A stretch of DNA of 64,000 bases, from NCBI RefSeq assembly GCF_002575655.3, contig NC_053035.3:501858601-501922600 (forward strand), read 5' to 3'. Source of the stretch: Aegilops tauschii subsp. strangulata (taxonomy: Eukaryota > Streptophyta > Magnoliopsida > Poales > Poaceae). The notes beneath the pieces are model-generated. The model was given only the letters and a program-made list of their open reading frames with translations, did not search any database and was not told the origin of the DNA. The position numbers and the translations under genes were made by a program. The stretch's first letter is position 1. Each line of letters opens with the position of its first letter. Of this stretch, positions 34,292 through 43,590 are shown piece by piece.

Positions 34292-34565
34292 GAGCATCTC
34301 CAGCCGTTGGCCCCCCAGGAGGCGCTAAAAATCGCCCCCCGGGGGGGGGCACCGGCGCAAACCGCGTGCTGGGGGCGTGATGCCCCCCAGTCGCGGCGCC
34401 CATGATTTTTTTGAAAACTAAAATCCGGCACAAATAAGGCGCAAATTCAACCAAACTTCGGCGAGTTCATATATATTTAAAATATTTTACTAAAGAAGAA
34501 AAAAACGCTACTAGGCCCGCCGTCCTCGACCTCGCCGTTCCTTGCCGCCCGCCGCCCTTGAAGCT

Positions 34566-35567
34566 CTACATGCTGAGGCGCCTGTAGAACTGCGTGTAGT
34601 CACCGCCGTCGTCGTCGTCGTCTCCTCCGCGGCCGCCGTCCCTGCTGCACCCCTCCCCAGGTTGGCGCGGCGGGTTGGACGGTCCGGAGGCGTCCTCGTC
34701 CTCGTCGCTGTCGAGGATCACCATGCCATTCTTGTCCTCGCGCCCACGCTTGCGGGCGGCGATCTCCTCCAGGGCTCGGCGCTGCCAGACCATCTCGTCG
34801 CGGAGGTAGTCGTCCCGCGCCCACTTTAGGGCGTCCTTGTCGAAGAAGTCGCGCCGGCCTATGGCCTCGTACTCCGCGGGGATGCCGGGCTCCACCTTCG
34901 GCCTGACGAGGACGAGGCGGCCAGTGGTGGGGGACGAGTCGGCGATGCGGACACCGGAGCTGCGGGTGCGCTGGCTGACCGGCGTGTCCTGGGGCTCCGG
35001 CTTGACGGGGCGGAGGCAGGGAGAGCCGGACGAACGGTCGGACGAGGAGGAGGACGCCCCCGGGTCCATGCGCCTCGGCATCCACGAGCTCCCATGCCGG
35101 CGGGAAAAGGACGGGGGAGCGGGGTACTCCAGCCTGGGCGTGTTGCCGCCCTTGATGTACTCGAGGACAGCCTCCAGCGTGCGGCCGGGCACGCCCCACC
35201 ATCGGCGGCGGCCTTCGGAGTTGAGCCTTCCGGAAGGCACGACGCCATTGGTGGCCTCGAGCTGCTCGGCATGGCGACGACGGAAGTAGGGCTCCCACAG
35301 CGGGCTGTCGGGGACGTACCGCGGACCTTTCCTCGCCGCCTGCGGCAGAGAGGCGCGGATACGCGCGATCTCCGCATGCTGCGCCGCCCCGGTGGGCGGT
35401 GGTGGCACCGGGACCCCGCCGGCGCTGATCCTCCACGCCCCAGGCACCCGCATGTTCGGCGGGACGGGGTACTCGGCCTCATAGAGGAGCCGAGCTTCGT
35501 CCTCGTGAAGGTGGCGGCGGCCGAAGCCGTTCGCCGCCGCGCCATCGCCTGGAAAGCGCTCGGCCAT
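34566..35567 (-). CDS. uncharacterised protein inside the Harbinger-like element
   Basis: 333 codons from ATG at 35567 to TAG. An upstream in-frame ATG at 35645 would give 359 residues, but it lies only about 18 bases below the TATA box (35663-35670), so it is probably not in the mRNA. The 35567 ATG has a strong context (AACCATGGC). Features: N-terminal HLHEDEARLLYEAEYPVPP segment, a proline run, an Arg/Trp-rich middle (RRRWWGVPGRTLEAVLEYI), a Ser/Asp-rich linker, a basic RKRGRED patch that could be a nuclear signal, and an acidic, Gly-rich C-terminus with five Asp in a row. No Myb/SANT fold or DDE motif can be seen, so it is neither of the usual two Harbinger proteins as far as I can tell. 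The frame is fully intact in GC-rich DNA. Confidence 0.7.
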   Translation of the reverse strand: MAERFPGDGAAANGFGRRHLHEDEARLLYEAEYPVPPNMRVPGAWRISAGGVPVPPPPTGAAQHAEIARIRASLPQAARKGPRYVPDSPLWEPYFRRRHAEQLEATNGVVPSGRLNSEGRRRWWGVPGRTLEAVLEYIKGGNTPRLEYPAPPSFSRRHGSSWMPRRMDPGASSSSSDRSSGSPCLRPVKPEPQDTPVSQRTRSSGVRIADSSPTTGRLVLVRPKVEPGIPAEYEAIGRRDFFDKDALKWARDDYLRDEMVWQRRALEEIAARKRGREDKNGMVILDSDEDEDASGPSNPPRQPGEGCSRDGGRGGDDDDDGGDYTQFYRRLSM

Positions 35568-35662
35568 GGTTGAACAGGAAACGGCGAGAAGAGAGGGAGG
35601 AACGGGAAGGAACGAGGCGTCGGCGGTGGAGAGTCTGTGCATCACCGGCGTGCTGGGTGCGG

Positions 35663-35670
35663 CTTATATA
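35663..35670 (-). promoter_or_regulatory. TATA box of the Harbinger-borne gene
   Basis: TATATAAG on the minus strand in an otherwise GC-rich region, 93 bases upstream of the preferred ATG. Its position decides the start codon. Confidence 0.65.
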
Positions 35671-36075
35671 GGCGGAGGCGCCGCGCGTACGCGTGGCGGG
35701 CGGGGGACGCGCGTCGTCCCGTCTTCATTGTGCCGCCCGTGACGCATCAATGGAGGAGGCTGACCGGCGCGGCAGCGCGCGGCAGCTTTGGCATTGATTC
35801 CGCCGCGGGAACCGAGGGATGAGGACGACGAAGCGACGAGGAAGAGCCGAGTCGCTGCCAAGGAGGGCCCGCCTATTTTCACGCCAAAAACAATTCGGCC
35901 GGCGCCCCCAAGCGCCCCCAGCGCGCCGGGTTCAGCCTGGGTCTGCCGGCGCCAATTTCGGCCCGAGCCGGCGAAAAAAGGGCCTTTGGGGGCGCAACTG
36001 GGCCGATTTTTCAGCGCCGGCGGCCTAAAAATCGCCTGGCGGCCCTTGTTGGGGGCGCGGCTGAAGATGCTCTTA

Positions 36076-36321
36076 TATTGCACAGTCCAGTGAGTTTTGG
36101 GTCATGTGAGAAGTTTCATCACTTCAGTGGTGCCATATCCTATATTCTTAGGCAAAATAGGTGTGAAAGTAGGAAAATACCATCTTTGCAAAAAGTTATT
36201 TATAAAGTTGTTTCTTGATACTTAGTATTACAGAGTTATAACTTATAGTTGTTGAGTTTTCCAACTGTACGAAGAATAAATTACATGAAAGCTATACACG
36301 GTGGATCACCATAGATAAATG
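36076..36321. other. unassigned sequence
   Basis: AT-rich, no open frame or repeat recognised. Joined to 34082-34288 it forms the pre-insertion site of the Harbinger element. Confidence 0.5.
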
Positions 36322-36473
36322 ATATGTCCCCAATGTATCTATAATTTATGAAGTATTCATGCTATATTTACAAGAATTCTACATGGTTTTGGTGCAATTT
36401 TATATTATTTTTATGGACCAACATATTAATATAGTGCCCATTGCTAGTTTCCGTTTTTGCCTATTTCTTTGTT
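36322..36473 (+). repeat. LTR scrap (TGATACGTC group)
   Basis: Reads TGATATGTCCCCAATGTATC followed by TATAATTTATGAAGTATTCATGC, a diverged start of the Gypsy LTR group seen in A, B and C. Only about 150 bases remain. Confidence 0.7.
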
Positions 36474-36800
36474 GGGAAAACTTTGTTTTTGCCACTCTAG
36501 CTTTTGCCGACTTTGCTTATGCCACTCTAGAATTTGACATTTCACTTTTGCCACTCTTAGCTTTTGACAATACATCACAAATGCCATTGTGTGGCAAAAG
36601 CAATAAATTTTTATATCACTTTTGCCACTCTTAGCTTTGACAATGTATCACAATTGCCACTCTGAAAATTGTACTTTTGCCATGGAATGGCAATTGTGAT
36701 GTATTGTCAAAAGCTACGAGTGGCAAAACTGAAATGTCAAATTCTAGAATGGCATAAGCAAAGTGGGCAAAAACTAGAGTGGCAAAAACAAAGTTTTCCC
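36474..36800. mobile_element. MITE with very long inverted repeats
   Basis: 327 bp. The left arm starts GGGAAAACTTTGTTTTTGCC and the right arm ends with its complement; complementarity extends about 110 bases inward with few mismatches. The short unit TTTTGCCACTCTAG recurs within each arm. It would fold into a near-continuous hairpin. No clear target duplication is visible, so the superfamily is uncertain. It could not encode its own transposase. Confidence 0.8.
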
Positions 36801-38171
36801 TTTTCTTAAACATAGCGAAATACCTCATGTAGCTTTTGAGAAAATGATAACATATTGGCGGTTCGCGACCTTACAACAAGAGGCAATGAGTTCGATGTGT
36901 AAGCCTGGGATGATCACTTCAGCAATTAATACAGCAGTGCCTGAGGCACCTCGCCAGCATACTTCTGACCAAATAGATGTTGGTTCATTGTTGTAAACCA
37001 AGAGTAGCCAACATGCAGAACAGTATGAGAACTTTCAAAGAAAAAATCATTTTTTCACAGAGCATTTGTACTAATATTTTACCTTGATTTGAATTAATGG
37101 AAGTCTGGGTTCTAATCTACTTGTTGTTGGTTGATTAATTTTTTTTTCAGTCAGATTCCTTACCTGAAACTGAGGATAACATATTTCTATTTAAACAACG
37201 GAATTTTACCAGACTAGGAAAACCGACAAACACGATATTATTGAACCATTCACACGAAGGCCACATGCTTATAGGAAAAGGGACAACATCTGAAATACTA
37301 AACTGAAAACCTAAAACTTGCAATTTTATTGAAATGGAAATTGAGGCCGGGTCATGAGGACACATTCCAAATTGTGAGAAACTTAAAAACACTTGCTTAA
37401 ATAAGCATTATAGGTAAGAGTGGCATGCCTCAGCATAATCAAAAGGTCTGATAGACATCAAACGAAGTTTGTTTGGCCTATCCTACTTTCCCTGTTTAAG
37501 GAGTATATAACAAATGAGGAAACTCTGAACACCATAAATATGTCATTTTTAACATAAAAATAGAAAAAAATTGACCTTGATTTCTAACAAAAGAACGTGA
37601 TTTGGTTTTGCTTCATCATCGATCGGGGAGGTTGCAACTAATGTGCCTAGCCACATGATGTCAAAACCCATTCCAGGGACTGCGTGCAAACACTTGATTA
37701 GAAGGCATAACAAAAATAATCTTCAAAAACATGGATTTGAAAAGGAACTTTTGTATTATTATATGGGGGTAAATAAGACATTCATGTACATTAACAACTA
37801 GTAATTGTTTTGTGAAGTTCAGTTCAGCACCAAAACATGCACTTTCTTGTGAATCACAAGAATAGTGTAACAAATAATGTACCGCTAGCAGAACTTTCTT
37901 TAAAAAAAAAAATCTCGCCACGAGAACACTAGAACCATCATATTTCTTTCCACCTGAGTCACTAGCCTCCAATGAATTCTCCATCAGTCTCGATCTCCCC
38001 TTCCTGCCTCCGAACCCTCACTCTTGCCTTCCAAGACCGGCGGCCAACCAAGTTGGCCCCGTGATCAGTTCGAGTGGCAAAAGGTAAAGAGAAAAACGTT
38101 GATCGCTTAGGGAAGAGGTTTCCTTAGGGAACTCACGGCAGTGGCCACCAGAGGACTTGGGAACCCTAGGT

Positions 38172-38196
38172 GGGGGGGGGGGGGGGGGGGGGGGGG
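38172..38196 (+). repeat. poly-G run, 25 bases
   Basis: Uninterrupted G run after CCCTAGGT. The proline-rich ORF seen on the opposite strand is only the translation of this run. Confidence 0.9.
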
Positions 38197-38574
38197 ACTT
38201 CACACACAGGTTCGTCTTCTTGTTTAAAGCATGTTCTCAAATGCCTGAAGAGAATGATCCTCTCTAAGAGACGCAAGGGTACATCCACCTTCACTAGTCA
38301 CACTTGAATATGTCGATTTTGATGGGTCAAAAATAAGAATTTTGCTTGACTCGAGAAATCTCTAAAAATTCACAGTTGTTTTGATTTTTGAATTTGAGGA
38401 TCCCGGTGAATAGGATTGAACCTTACTCGACGCTATTTCCACACATATTCTTCTTTCTTATTTAACCATGCTCTCGAAGTATTATTATTAGTCTCCCCAT
38501 GTTTTTCAACAGGTTTGTAAAAGAGTGCTGAATCAATAAATAAATAACCTCATGTTGATGAGAAAGAACGCCCA

Positions 38575-38710
38575 GAATGAATAGATCAAGGCTAGCACGC
38601 CCCTTGGTGACAGGAGAAAAACAGGGCAGCCATGAAGTTAAGAGGATCTGTACAAGACGAGCCCGCCCCTTTGGTGATGGGGAAAAACACAGGGCAGTCA
38701 TGAAGTGAAA
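38575..38710. repeat. two-copy tandem repeat
   Basis: Two units of about 70 bases with the shared phrases GCCCCTTGGTGA / GCCCCTTTGGTGA, AAAACAGGGCAG / AACACAGGGCAGT and CATGAAGT. Sequence identity is moderate. Confidence 0.7.
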
Positions 38711-38981
38711 GGATAACGTCACACAATTAGTTTCAGAAGAAGAGTTAACACCTCTAAGTTGATTCAAGCACTCCAGTAGCAGCAAAATGCATGCCAGTGA
38801 CCATACAAGCTATGCAATGCATGTTCTCATCAACCTACAAGTTTCATGTCGAATAGATGGTACCATGTTACACAAAATCACAACGATAGCATAGTGCTCG
38901 CTAGCGAAACTGCAGGTCATCATAATTTAACTGAAAACAAGTAGGGGTCCATCTTTGGTTCTCGTCTTTGGATGTTTGTCT

Positions 38982-41121
38982 TCACTGGTCTTCCTTGGTA
39001 ACAGACTCTGCTTCTACCCCCTTGTTGTTGTCGCCGGCAAAAAGGGCAAATGGAATGATGCAGAGAAGTGCCATCTTGGCAGTTCCATGGACCACACCAT
39101 CAATCGTACGTGCGTAGGACTCGACAAGCCTGCAGGTAGAAAGAGGTAGGTCAAATGAGATTATATGTGTATCAAACAAGCAAACAAACAGGAAATTAAG
39201 GATGCATGCATCTTGTTTGTTCGTCTGGCATTGTACTTACAACTTAAACTCATCCTCTTCTGGAGGTTCCCTCATCCTTCTCTCTATGTCCGCCTTGTAC
39301 TGGGCCCACATAGATCTCAACTTCTGCATCTTCTTTTCCATCCAGGTCTCGCTAGCATGCTGGATTTGATACACATACACAATGGTCACTGCACTTGCTT
39401 TGCACCATCAATCACCAAGTAAGCGCTGATTGCGATTGGTAATGACTCCCACTGTAAAGAAATATAAGAGCGTTTATAGATCACTAAAGTAGTGATCTGA
39501 ACGCTCTTATATTTCTTTACGGAGGGAGTAGGTAAGAAGAGGTTTGCATGTGTAGCAACTAGTCCCGGCAGAATCATTCATACTTACTGCATTATGGATA
39601 AATGAAGTCACGGAATCATACTAGGAACTAAGCAGATGATGAGATGGTTTCAAAACCGCAGCAACAATAGTCTTATGCGTTGCAATTAATGATTCACAAA
39701 GCAGGTTGCTTGATGCTATGATTTGCATGCATGTATTCCTGTTGCTAGTAACGTCAGGATGTACAGGTTCAGGTCAGGCTAGACAAGTATGATCATGATA
39801 AAGCAAGTAATTTTGCTCTTGTTTATAGTAGCTAAAACAAGAGACACATGCATGTTGCTGCTTTGATTGCACATAATTCAAGTGTGGCAGGCTAGGTCGA
39901 TCCTTGGATGTCGTGGGATACATATATACAGAATGCATGGGGTGCATGTGTAGGTAGCTACTGTACAATGGATAAATGAGGTCGCAGAATCATACTCCCT
40001 CCGTCCCAAATTAGTAAGACTTAGATTTTTCTAGATACGGAAGTATCTAGACAAACCCGAGTCAACTAGTTTGGGACAGAGGTAGTAATACTAGGAAGTG
40101 CCTCAAACAGAAGATGAGATGGTAAAAGGCCATGCTCAGATTAAGCAGGAAAACAAGTTGCTTATAATGATAGATATGGTTTGCATGCAGTCCAAGTGGA
40201 TGTACAGGTTCATGTCAGGTTAAACAAGTATGACGATGATAAGTAGCAAGTATTTCTACTAGCAGCTAATAGAAGAGACAAATGCAGGTTGCTGTTGCGA
40301 TTGCACAGAAGTCGAATATCGCAGGCTACATCAATCCTTGATGTCGGCAGATAAATCATGAGAAGAAAGATGTCAATTTTGGTTAAGATACCTCGCCGGA
40401 CAGGAGATAACCAAGTAATTTTGCGCTTGTTTCTAGCTAGTAGCCAACAGAAGAGACACATGCATGCTGCTGTTTCGATTGGACAGAATTCGATAGTCGC
40501 AGGCTACATCGATACTTGATGTCGGCAGGTAAATCATGAGAAGAAAGATGTAAATTTTGGTTAAGATGCCTCGCCGGACAGGAGATAACCAAGTAGTTTT
40601 GCTCTTGTTTCTACTACTCTATACCGAAATACTTGTAGCTGGAGGGAAACTAGTACAAGTTCCCCCAACTACAAGTAGAAGAGACACATGCATGCTGCTG
40701 TTTCAATTGCACAGAATTCGCTAATCGCAGGCTACTTCGATCCTTTGATGTTCGGCAGGTAAATCATGAGAAGAAAGATGTCAATTTTGGTTAAGATGCG
40801 TCGCCGGACAGGGGATAACAAAGTAATTTTGCTCTTGTTTCTAGCTAGTAACTAGTACAAGAGACACATGCCATGCTGCTGTTTCGATTGCACAGAATTC
40901 GATTATGGCTGGCTACATCGATACTTGATGCCGTGGGATACACAAATCATGAGACAAAAGGATGTCGATTTTGGTTAGGATACCTTGGTGGAGAGGTGGC
41001 GGGAGCGCATGAACCTGCTTGGCACGAGGCGGCGTCCCTCCTCCGCGACCGCCGCCTGCGTTGGCTGGAGCAGGGAGCCACCGAGCCTCCTCGCGGCGCA
41101 GCGAACCGCCGCCATCGCCAT
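38982..41121 (-). CDS. host gene: small, probably mitochondrial protein of unknown function
   Basis: Three coding exons on the minus strand: 41121-40984, 39359-39241 and 39129-38982, giving 134 residues ending TGA. Splice sites are canonical (AAG|GTATCC, CCAG|CATG, GTT|GTAAGT, CTGCAG|GC) and all phases agree (0, then 2). Exon 1 encodes an Arg/Ala-rich start without acidic residues for 26 positions, then RSRHLSTK, typical of a plant mitochondrial targeting peptide. The middle exon is charged and likely helical (ETWMEKKMQKLRSMWAQYK). The last exon has a hydrophobic stretch MALLCIIPFALFAG that could be one membrane segment, followed by a short charged tail. I do not recognise the family. Low-copy surroundings, GC-rich promoter and intact frame argue for a functional gene. 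A missed small exon in the 1.6-kb intron cannot be excluded. Confidence 0.8.
39130..39240 (-). other. intron 3 of the host gene
   Basis: 111 bases between donor GTAAGT (39240 downward) and acceptor CTGCAG (ending 39130). It joins codons in phase 2. Confidence 0.75.
39446..39528. mobile_element. Stowaway MITE 1 (in intron 2)
   Basis: 83 bp, nearly a perfect palindrome: CTCCCACTGTAAAGAAATAT at the left, ATATTTCTTTACGGAGGGAG at the right. A TA duplication is intact on the right (39529-39530) and mutated to GA on the left. Confidence 0.9.
39995..40085. mobile_element. Stowaway MITE 2 (in intron 2)
   Basis: 91 bp, begins CTCCCTCCGTCCCAAATTAG and ends TTTGGGACAGAGGTAG, with TA on both sides (39993-39994 and 40086-40087). 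A standard Triticeae/grass Stowaway (Tc1/Mariner) element. Confidence 0.92.
40613..40677. mobile_element. Stowaway-like MITE relic (in intron 2)
   Basis: Palindromic fragment with arms ACTTGTAGCTGGAGGGAA and TTCCCCCAACTACAAGT around ACTAGTAC. It interrupts one unit of the tandem array, so it arrived after the array formed. Confidence 0.65.
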
Positions 41122-41131
41122 CGTCGCCGGC

Positions 41132-41266
41132 CTGCCAACAATTGGTTAGGGATTAGGATAAGTCCGTCACGAATCACAACCGCCGGCCAGCCGCGGCTCC
41201 CCCACCCACCCATACGAGCACACACATAATCGATCGGGGGAATGCGGTAGGTTTAGGTGAGCGTAC
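41132..41266 (-). other. intron 1 (5' UTR) of the host gene
   Basis: 135 bases with donor CCAAG|GTACGC at 41266 and acceptor TTGGCAG ending at 41132. The start codon follows ten bases into exon 2. Confidence 0.75.
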
Positions 41267-41380
41267 CTTGGGGATCTGGGCGTTCCTCGCGCGGCTAGGG
41301 TTCGTCGTTCGCCTTCCTGTCGCCTCCGCCTCCGCCGAGAAGAAAGACAGACGGGGAAAGTGGGTGCGGCTGCGGTCTCT
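41267..41380 (-). other. 5' UTR exon of the host gene
   Basis: GC- and pyrimidine-rich leader without an ATG in good context. The upstream end is an estimate, about 30 bases below the TATA-like box. It contains the plant leader-like phrase CGAACCCTAGCCGCG on the minus strand. Confidence 0.6.
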
Positions 41381-41408
41381 TGCGCTGTCCGGAACCGGAA
41401 GGTCCAAC

Positions 41409-41416
41409 TTATATTA
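41409..41416 (-). promoter_or_regulatory. TATA-like box of the host gene
   Basis: TAATATAA on the minus strand, the only AT-rich patch in a GC-rich region and about 140 bases above the end of the first exon. Confidence 0.5.
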
Positions 41417-41509
41417 ACCTTGGAGCGAGCCCGGCCCGGTGCAGTTCTTGTTCTTCGAGGTTTCGGTTTCGGCCCAACTGGGTTGCACGCCGTGTAGATT
41501 TCGGCAGGG

Positions 41510-41806
41510 TTTTTTTTTTGAACATAGTACACACGCAAGCGCTCATATACACGCGCATACACTCATCCCTATAAACGCACACACGCACACCCTACCCCTA
41601 CGAGCACCTCCGAAAGACTGAGCCGGCATATCATCTTGAAATTTACGAAGTCACCGTAGCCACCTCGTCGTCGACGGGAACGTCTCCTCCCACTAAATGC
41701 GCATCGCCGGAAATCCTGAAATAATCCAGGAATAAATGCGAGTATCAGGATTTGAACCCTGGTTGGCTGGGGATACGACAGTCCATCCAACCACAAGTTG
41801 GTTCAG
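41510..41806 (-). mobile_element. tRNA-derived SINE
   Basis: On the minus strand it starts with pol III signals: a box A-like TGGTTGGATGG (41793-41783) and a perfect box B GGTTCAAATCC (41758-41748). It ends in a run of ten A (41519-41510). A probable target repeat GCAGG.TTT occurs at both ends (about 41504 and 41806). No coding capacity. Its tail lies about 95 bases upstream of the host gene TATA box. Confidence 0.85.
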
Positions 41807-42082
41807 CAGGTTTTCTTTTTCTTTCTTCTTTTTACTCTTTTTTTTCCATCCCAAACTATGTGCTTGCTCTAGATTTTCTCTTAACAAAAAGGGCCCTGTT
41901 CTTTCTTCTTTGGCAAGCAATTGCATACCCCTGCAGCGTCAGACCCTTTGCAGTTCTTCTCTTATGTTCCTTCCCCGTCGGTTATTTTGTTTCCTGTGTC
42001 ATTTAATTGTATGAGGGACACACATCCGAGTCAACTTATCGTCATCATCATCACCTTCTTCTTCGTCACTCTTGCTTGGCCT
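41807..42082. other. unassigned pyrimidine-rich stretch
   Basis: Rich in TTTC/TTCTT runs. No gene recognised. Confidence 0.4.
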
Positions 42083-42734
42083 TCAAAGCAAAGTTGGTCT
42101 TTTGACTTCCTTCTTGCATAACAAGTTGTCTTTTACTTTGAGATCATACTCATCATATTGCAAGAAGGTAGCAAACACATCATCGGTAGTCACGGTTGAG
42201 AACCCATGCTCGCGTCTTATGGACCAAACCGTGTTCTTATAGTCAGTGGCAACAACTGTGAGTAACTTCTCCACAAGGAATTTGTTGTTGGTTATACTGA
42301 AACCATCACCTCCCCTTTCACACTCAAATCTTTCAATTTCACAAGCAAGAGTATTTAGGCGTTCACATAGCTCTTGAGGTGACTCATACTTCTTCCTCAC
42401 AAAGTAGTTCATGTCACTCTTGGCAACTTCATATCTTGTTTGTTAAAGTGTGGTGGCGCCGGTCTTGGTTAACACAAGAGCATCCCATAGTTGCTTGGTG
42501 GTGTTCATGTTGAGGTACCGTCCCCTTCCTTATCATCATGAGCGCGGTGGAGTTGAGTTCCTTGTCGTAAGCCTTTGATGGAGTGAGATCATCGAGGTTC
42601 GCGGGCTTGTAGCCTTCTTCCACAATTTTCCACAACTCGTAAGACACCCATAGGCATGTTATATATCCGAAAATGCTATGTCCTTCTCCGACAAGTATTT
42701 CCGGACGGAGGGAGTACTTATCTTGGAAAGACAC
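42083..42734 (-). pseudogene. Copia-type gag relic (UBN2-like)
   Basis: Two open fragments (42734-42429 and 42412-42083), separated by a stop or frameshift, read as a plant Copia gag. The first has LWVSYELWKIVEEGY and NSTALMMI; the second has FVRKKYESPQELCERLNTLACEIE. This is the gag-polypeptide domain preceding the zinc knuckle, which is absent. No LTR or pol is attached, so it is an isolated scrap. Confidence 0.7.
42690..42716. mobile_element. end of a Stowaway MITE
   Basis: ACAAGTATTTCCGGACGGAG followed by GGAGTA: the right terminus of a Thalos-like Stowaway. The rest has been lost, leaving the fragment inside the gag relic. Confidence 0.6.
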
Positions 42735-43590
42735 CCATATTACTAAACAGTAAAACTGAACTAGCTATGACCTCCCACAGCGATTCTTCAAATACATGCA
42801 AAGCGTTTTTATGGATTGTACGGATATTTTGTTTACACCACGCCAACAAACTTTTACATTCCACAAACAATTTTTTTAATGCGTGGCAAACATTTTTATA
42901 AACTAAGTTTATTAGCAATTTCTTTTCATTACATGAATATTCTTACAAGGTGTGGAAGCTTAAAATATCATGAAAACCTTGATGAAATTCAGGCCAAAGG
43001 AAGATGAGATGGTGTTGGGGAGAATGAGGAGACGAACTTGGAAGAAGAAAATCTCAAAGCACGCGGCGGAACCATCACGATGCCGAACCAAAAGGAAACT
43101 CCAGCACGCGACGGAAGCCCTCCGGCGGCGCTCGGAGCTGAGAACGATGGGCGCGGCTGTTCTCAAACCAGGGCCTCTTAGTGAGTTCGATTTGCGTCAG
43201 ATCCAACCCAACCATCTGACGCGCGATATGGTGCACCATGGTGTTTCAGAAACTTCAATTTACCTCTTGCACGCCAGCGGCGCGCTGATTTTGGGGTAGG
43301 TTGGCGGCGGCGCCGCGCAGGGCACAGCTCTGTTGGTGCCGGGGGCAAGAGTGTCGTGTTTCTGCAACAGAGCGCATGTGCGGGAATTAATGAGGGGGAA
43401 TGCGGGGTGCGGACACTATATCGGACGGCTAACCGCTCGGGGATCCAACGGCTGTCGACATGACGGATAATATCAAAACATCGGCCGGCGGACGCGTAGC
43501 AGCGCCCAATATTTTATTTTCTTTTTCGTCTGTTTTTTTTCTTTTTGAAATCACATCCCTCTCTTTATTTACGATTCAATCAATGTTTCA
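42735..43590. other. unassigned sequence with a GC-rich patch
   Basis: AT-rich to about 43010, then GC-rich with many CpG to about 43510. A 109-codon open frame on the plus strand (42970-43299) has no recognisable motif and a composition expected of GC-rich DNA, so I do not call it a gene. A lost promoter or first exon is possible. Confidence 0.4.

Larger units (their letters stand above)
34292..36072 (-). mobile_element. PIF/Harbinger-like DNA element carrying a gene
   Basis: Terminal inverted repeats GAGCATCTCCAGCCG (left) and its near-complement CGGCTGAAGATGCTC (right, one mismatch), flanked by TTA on both sides (34289-34291 and 36073-36075). A TTA duplication is characteristic of PIF/Harbinger. 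The 1,781-bp interior is very GC-rich, unlike the AT-rich flanks, and carries one long ORF on the minus strand. No DDE transposase is visible, so movement would need help in trans. The ends extend inward as GC-rich subterminal repeats (GGCGC.AAAAATCGCC type). Confidence 0.85.
36801..38981. other. intergenic sequence downstream of the host gene
   Basis: No convincing gene. A 64-codon open stretch on the plus strand (36805-36998) has a protein-like run (IPHVAFEKMITYWRFATLQQ) but no start or partner exon. A 25-base poly-G run lies at 38172-38196 and a two-copy ~70-bp repeat at 38575-38710. Confidence 0.5.
39360..40983 (-). other. intron 2 of the host gene, with a tandem array and MITEs
   Basis: 1,624 bases. 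Donor GTATCC at 40983, acceptor ATCCAG ending at 39360. It contains two Stowaway MITEs, a MITE relic, and a ~180-bp tandem array covering about half its length. I found no further convincing exon in it. Confidence 0.7.
39800..40983 (-). repeat. ~180-bp tandem array in intron 2 of the host gene
   Basis: The anchor GAGACA.ATGCA..(T)TGCTG recurs at about 39841, 40275, 40453, 40681 and 40861. Clear units are about 178-181 bases; the 228-base unit contains a MITE relic, and the 434-base gap contains Stowaway MITE 2 and probably one decayed unit. Each clear unit also contains AATCATGAGA.AAA.GATGT and TTTTGGTTA.GAT. The last unit runs into the exon 2 donor site. Confidence 0.85.

Noticed and set aside
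34600..35573. Four long ORFs in other frames of the Harbinger interior
   Set aside because: GC-rich DNA lacks stops in several frames. Only the 35567-34566 frame has a TATA box and a good start context, and it is the one with a non-repetitive, balanced composition.
38018..38203. Proline-rich 61-codon ORF on the minus strand
   Set aside because: It is the translation of the poly-G run on the other strand.
42970..43299. 109-codon plus-strand ORF
   Set aside because: No motif, arginine-rich from GC-rich sequence, and no promoter or partner exon. A real gene cannot be excluded but is not supported.
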